Below are positions 60,584 through 64,000 of a stretch of DNA of 64,000 bases, one piece after another. The notes beneath the pieces are model-generated. The model was given only the letters and a program-made list of their open reading frames with translations. It made no database searches and was not told the origin of the DNA. This DNA comes from AC-37 sp035275105 (GTDB taxonomy: Bacteria; Actinomycetota; Thermoleophilia; Solirubrobacterales; Thermoleophilaceae). The stretch is taken from positions 25,663 through 89,662 of the forward strand of contig DATENL010000179.1 in assembly GCA_035275105.1 (NCBI GenBank), in the 5' to 3' direction. The translations under genes and the position numbers were made by a program. How positions within the stretch are numbered: position 1 is the stretch's first letter; every line of letters starts with the position of its first letter.

Positions 60584-62422
60584 CTACTGGCGGTCCTCGA
60601 GACGCTCGCTCGCGGCGAGCTGAGCGGCGCCGGGCTCCGGCGTGCGCACCGGGATGGGCGCCTCGGCGCCCGGTCCGGGCGCCACGGTGAGCTTGCCGGC
60701 CCGGTGGTCGGCGACGATCTGCTCGATGTCCTCGCGCTCGAGGACCTCGTTCGAGAGCAGCCGGTGCGCGAAGGCGTCGAGCAGGGCGCGGTTCTCGCGG
60801 ATCAGCTTGTCCGCGCGGCGCCAGGCCATGTCGGTCAGCTCCTGCTGCTCCTCGTCCACGATCCGGCGGCTGTGCTCGGAGACCGAGTAGTCGTCGACGG
60901 GCAGGCGCCGGGAGCTGATGGTGGTGCCCATGCCGTAGTCGGTGACCATCGAGCGGCTGACGCTGTAGACCTTCTCGAGGTCGTTGGCGGCGCCGGTCGT
61001 GATCTGGTTGAAGACGATCGACTCCGCCACGCGGCCGCCGAGGCCGACGACCATCCAGTCCTCCATCTCGGCCTTGCTCTTGAGGTAGCGGTCCTCCTGG
61101 GGCAGGTGCAGGGTGTAGCCGAGCGCCTTGCCGCGGGGGACGATCGAGATGCGGTGCGTCTTCTCCTGCGAGTCGAGCAGCTCGGCGCAGAGCGCGTGGC
61201 CCGCCTCGTGGAACGCGATCACGCGCTTCTCGTGGTCGTTGATGACCTTGCGCGTCTGCATGCCCGCCACGACGCGCTCGAGCGCCCAGTCGAAGTCGTC
61301 CTGGATGATGTGGTCGCGGTGCTGGCGGCCGGCCTGGATCGCGGCCTCGTTGCAGATGTGCGCGAGCTCGGCGCCGGTGAGCCCGCTCGTCTGGCGGGCG
61401 ATGACCTCGAAGTCGACGCCGCGGACCGGCTTGCCGGTCGTGTGGACCTTGAGGATCTCCTGGCGGCCCTTGATGTCGGGCGGCGCGACCAGGATCTGGC
61501 GGTCGAAGCGGCCCGGGCGGAGCAGCGCCGGGTCGAGCTTGTCGAGCATGTTCGAGGCGGCCATGACCACGACGTCCTCGGCGGTCCCGAAGCCGTCCAT
61601 CTCGACGAGGAGCTGGTTGAGCGTCTGGTCCTTCTCGCCCGAGATGTCGTTGCCGCGCGCGGTGCCGACGGCGTCGAGCTCGTCGATGAAGATGATCGCG
61701 GGCGCCGCCTTGCGGGCCACGCGGAAGAGGCGCCGGATGCGGGCGGCGCCGAGGCCGGCGAACATCTCGACGAAGGAGGCGGCCGACTGGGCGAAGAACT
61801 GGGCGCCGGCCTCGTTGGCGGCGGCCTTGGCGAGCAGCGTCTTGCCGGTGCCCGGCGGGCCGTGGAGCAGGATGCCCTTGGGGACCTTGGCGCCGAGCTT
61901 CTTGAACCGCTTCGGGTCGCGCAGGAACTCCACGACCTCGCGCAGCTCGGCCTTGGCCTCGTCGGCGCCCGCCACGTCGTCCCAGTGGATCGAGCTCGAG
62001 CTGTCGGGCTTGATCTCCTGCGGCTTGGTGCGCGGCATGAAGCGCATCGTCATCGCGATCAGCGCGCAGATGAGCGCCATGAAGATCAGCGGGCCCCAGG
62101 TGAGGGCGAAGTTCGAGAGGTCGTCCCAGAAGCTGGTCTCGGGCTCCGTGTACTTGGTGGCCGCCTTGACCGCGGCGGCGCGCTTGGCGGCGTCGTCCTG
62201 CGGCGTGGCGGGCTTGCCCTGATCGGCCGGCGCCGGCGACGGCGCCTGGCTCGCGGGCGCCGACTCGGGCCTCTTCGCGGCCGTGTTCAGGCAGACGGCG
62301 TCGGTCGGCTGGCAGTCGAGCTTGACGTCGCTGGCCGCGCCGGCGGGCATCGCGGCAGCGCCGAGCACCGCGACGGCGCAGGCGAGGGCGACGGGGAGAC
62401 GGCGGCGGAGGGAGCGGTCCAT
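60584..62422 (-). CDS. ftsH: FtsH-type AAA+ metalloprotease
   Basis: ATG 62422 gives 612 residues; in-frame ATGs at 62443, 62455 and 62461 are possible. A signal-anchor (LPVALACAVAVLGAAAM) and a Pro/Ala-rich linker precede the membrane helix (TWGPLIFMALICALIAMTMR). Then AAA+ GPPGTGKTLLAKAAA, Walker B IIFIDELDAVG, the pore loop with FVEMFAGLGA (usual FVGVGA), SRH RPGRFD, and zinc motif HEAGH. The changed pore motif and signal-like N-terminus differ from classical FtsH, so it may be a specialised paralogue. Confidence 0.9.
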   Translation of the reverse strand: MDRSLRRRLPVALACAVAVLGAAAMPAGAASDVKLDCQPTDAVCLNTAAKRPESAPASQAPSPAPADQGKPATPQDDAAKRAAAVKAATKYTEPETSFWDDLSNFALTWGPLIFMALICALIAMTMRFMPRTKPQEIKPDSSSSIHWDDVAGADEAKAELREVVEFLRDPKRFKKLGAKVPKGILLHGPPGTGKTLLAKAAANEAGAQFFAQSAASFVEMFAGLGAARIRRLFRVARKAAPAIIFIDELDAVGTARGNDISGEKDQTLNQLLVEMDGFGTAEDVVVMAASNMLDKLDPALLRPGRFDRQILVAPPDIKGRQEILKVHTTGKPVRGVDFEVIARQTSGLTGAELAHICNEAAIQAGRQHRDHIIQDDFDWALERVVAGMQTRKVINDHEKRVIAFHEAGHALCAELLDSQEKTHRISIVPRGKALGYTLHLPQEDRYLKSKAEMEDWMVVGLGGRVAESIVFNQITTGAANDLEKVYSVSRSMVTDYGMGTTISSRRLPVDDYSVSEHSRRIVDEEQQELTDMAWRRADKLIRENRALLDAFAHRLLSNEVLEREDIEQIVADHRAGKLTVAPGPGAEAPIPVRTPEPGAAQLAASERLEDRQ

Positions 62423-62544
62423 GGCAGGGATGACCTTCGTCATCTGGGGTCTCATCGGCATCCGGGCGGATTCCTGTACCCCGCGTGCGGTGCGGGTGCC
62501 GTTCCTTTTCAGGGCGCGGGCGCCAAGACCTGCCGCGGGGCGGC

Positions 62545-64000
62545 TCAGACCTCGGCCAGCACGCGCTTCGCAACCGCCTCGGCTGACCGCACGGCGCCCT
62601 CGACGTAGGTGTTGTAGCTCGTCGAGTGCTCCGTGTTCGCCCAGTGCACGTGCCCGAACGGCTCGCGTATCGCGGGGCCGTAGCTGCGGAGCACGCCGGG
62701 CGGCAGGTAGCCGGGGCAGCCACGCGTCCACCTGGCGCTCAGGGGGTCGACCCAGGGGGCGTCCTTGCGCGTCGCGCCGCTCCAGTTGCGCTCCAGCACC
62801 ATCATCGGCTTGCGCGCACGCTCGCCGAGGTAGGTGGCGGCGTTGTCGAGGGCGATCCGCCTTCGCTCGCGGGCCGGCAGGCGGGCGTAGCGGCGCTGGT
62901 CGAACGACTGCGAGGTCAGCACGAGGCGGCCGCTCGACCCGTCGGGCGGTGAGTTGTCCGCGACCGTGAAGAACGGCTGGAGGCCGCCGCCGACGCCGGT
63001 GAGTCCGTCGTCGCGCCAGAACGGGCGCTCGTAGATCGCGGCGAACGTGGTCACCGACCCCTGCGGGTAGCGCTGCGCGAGCTGGGCGCGGTCCTCGGGG
63101 AGGCCGGGCCGGAAGTCGATCAGGGCGTTGAGCGACGGCGCGGTCGCGACGATCGCGCGCCGGGCGCTCACCGTCACGTCGTCGGACTCGACCCGCACGC
63201 GCCCGCCCTCCTGAACGATCCGCCGCGCCGGCGCCCCGAGCACGACCCGCTTCCCGAGGCGCGCCGCGAGGCGCTCGAAGACCTGCCCGAGGCCGCCGTC
63301 GGCCAGATCGCCGTGGAACAGGAACTCGAGGACCTCGTCGGTGCCGTGCTTGCCGTCCCCGAGCCGGGCGAGGTAGCCGAGCATGTGAAGCAGCGAGACC
63401 TCGGCGGGCGTCGCGGCCGCGAGCACCCACACCAGCAGGTCGACCCAGAACTGCCCGGCGGGGGTGAAGGTCGCCTGGCGCTTCCACGTCTCCACGGTCG
63501 TCGCGTCCCACTCGTCGGCGCGGTCGGCCTCCCACGGCGCCGCGGCCGGAACGGTGGCCGCCATCGAGTCGAGCAGCGTGAACGGGATGTGCGCATCGGC
63601 GACGAACGGGGCGATTGCCCGCGAGTTGAGTGGCCCGCCCGTCGGCGTCTCGAAGCGCTGGCCGTTGGAGTACAGGACGTCGTTGCCCTCGCCCGTCGCC
63701 ACCGAGTGGCGCTTGTAGAGGCGGACGCCGGTCTGCTTGGCGTACGCGCGCACGCGCGTGTGCGCGGGCGCGACGAGCTGCGCGCAGTCGCACGCGGGCG
63801 GCATCCCGCAGCGCCAGTTCTTGACGCGTCCGCCCACGCGCCTCCGGGCCTCGAGGACGATCACTGACCTTCCCGCGGCCGCGATCCTGGTGGCGGCGAC
63901 GAGGCCCGCGGGGCCGGCTCCGATGACCACGACGTCGGCGCGCATGGTCCGCCCGCGCGGCGCCTTCCCCGCGGCGCCCGCGAGCGGCGCCAGGGCGAGG
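62545..64000 (-). CDS. FAD-dependent amine oxidase-like protein, 5' end outside window
   Basis: VVVIGAGPAGLVAATRIAAA is the FAD-binding Rossmann motif and WANTEHSTSYNTYVEGAVRS the C-terminal flavin motif of monoamine oxidases. From ATG 63945 it is 466 residues, but the frame stays open to the window edge and encodes LALAPLAGAAGKAPRGRT, which looks like the end of a signal peptide. The true start is probably outside and the enzyme exported, perhaps by Tat. Confidence 0.85.
   Translation of the reverse strand, partial: LALAPLAGAAGKAPRGRTMRADVVVIGAGPAGLVAATRIAAAGRSVIVLEARRRVGGRVKNWRCGMPPACDCAQLVAPAHTRVRAYAKQTGVRLYKRHSVATGEGNDVLYSNGQRFETPTGGPLNSRAIAPFVADAHIPFTLLDSMAATVPAAAPWEADRADEWDATTVETWKRQATFTPAGQFWVDLLVWVLAAATPAEVSLLHMLGYLARLGDGKHGTDEVLEFLFHGDLADGGLGQVFERLAARLGKRVVLGAPARRIVQEGGRVRVESDDVTVSARRAIVATAPSLNALIDFRPGLPEDRAQLAQRYPQGSVTTFAAIYERPFWRDDGLTGVGGGLQPFFTVADNSPPDGSSGRLVLTSQSFDQRRYARLPARERRRIALDNAATYLGERARKPMMVLERNWSGATRKDAPWVDPLSARWTRGCPGYLPPGVLRSYGPAIREPFGHVHWANTEHSTSYNTYVEGAVRSAEAVAKRVLAEV

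Noticed and set aside
1..64000. CRISPR array or prophage structural genes
   Set aside because: No spaced direct repeats and no capsid, tail or terminase large-subunit genes are seen; the island looks like an integrative element, not a prophage.

Overview
The window is very GC-rich and looks like a chromosome segment of a high-GC actinobacterium, most likely of the Thermoleophilia/Solirubrobacterales type. This is inferred from gene content (tandem arylsulfotransferase-fold exported proteins, DUF4333 and TolB-like secreted proteins, GpgS, an eukaryote-type IleRS) and from many start codons that sit 6-14 nt after a TANNNT hexamer without a Shine-Dalgarno sequence, as expected for leaderless transcripts. 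No 16S gene is present, so the taxonomy is an inference.

Positions 1-23522 look like an integrated accessory island. Its right edge is a selenocysteine tRNA gene (23523-23615, minus strand) whose 3' end faces the island. A tyrosine integrase (21527-22705), a small downstream ORF and a small HTH protein sit beside it. The island carries two blocks of predicted antiphage genes. Block A (2-5300) is a four-gene, translationally coupled operon: radical SAM/SPASM protein (5' end outside the window), SIR2-STAND-TPR protein, NUDIX hydrolase, and a PEP-synthase-like protein. Block B (5736-19086) is an expanded Mza-like (MutL/MORC, Z1, DUF4420, AIPR) locus: EVE-like protein, C5-cytosine methylase fused to a G/T-mismatch-type glycosylase, GHKL ATPase, YbjN-like protein, second GHKL ATPase, Z1 helicase-like protein, PD-(D/E)XK DUF4420 protein, AIPR protein, and an RNA-polymerase-alpha-CTD/HTH/HNH-repeat protein. 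A strong promoter (5576-5604) precedes block B. Two unrecognised genes follow (19280-21291).

Positions 23616-64000 look like core chromosome: exported and cell-wall proteins (lipoproteins, amidase, sulfatase, two arylsulfotransferases, PAP2), an MFS exporter, gpgS and otsB (sugar-based solutes), two half-size TauE proteins, PolX, a DPM-type glycosyltransferase, thioredoxin, tautomerase, ileS, a MerR/B12-type regulator beside a zinc-ribbon-PAS protein, fumC, a run of secreted beta-propeller and small proteins (one frameshifted), a pair of archaeal-type ATPases, a ThDP enzyme-SSADH operon that may be a 2-oxoglutarate bypass, a SpoIID-domain protein, and a minus-strand run from an FAD amine oxidase through ftsH, an epimerase and PAP2 to ychF.

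The most interesting material is block B (methylase-glycosylase fusion, two ATPases bracketing a chaperone-like gene, alpha-CTD fusion) and block A, whose gene combination I do not recognise as a described system.
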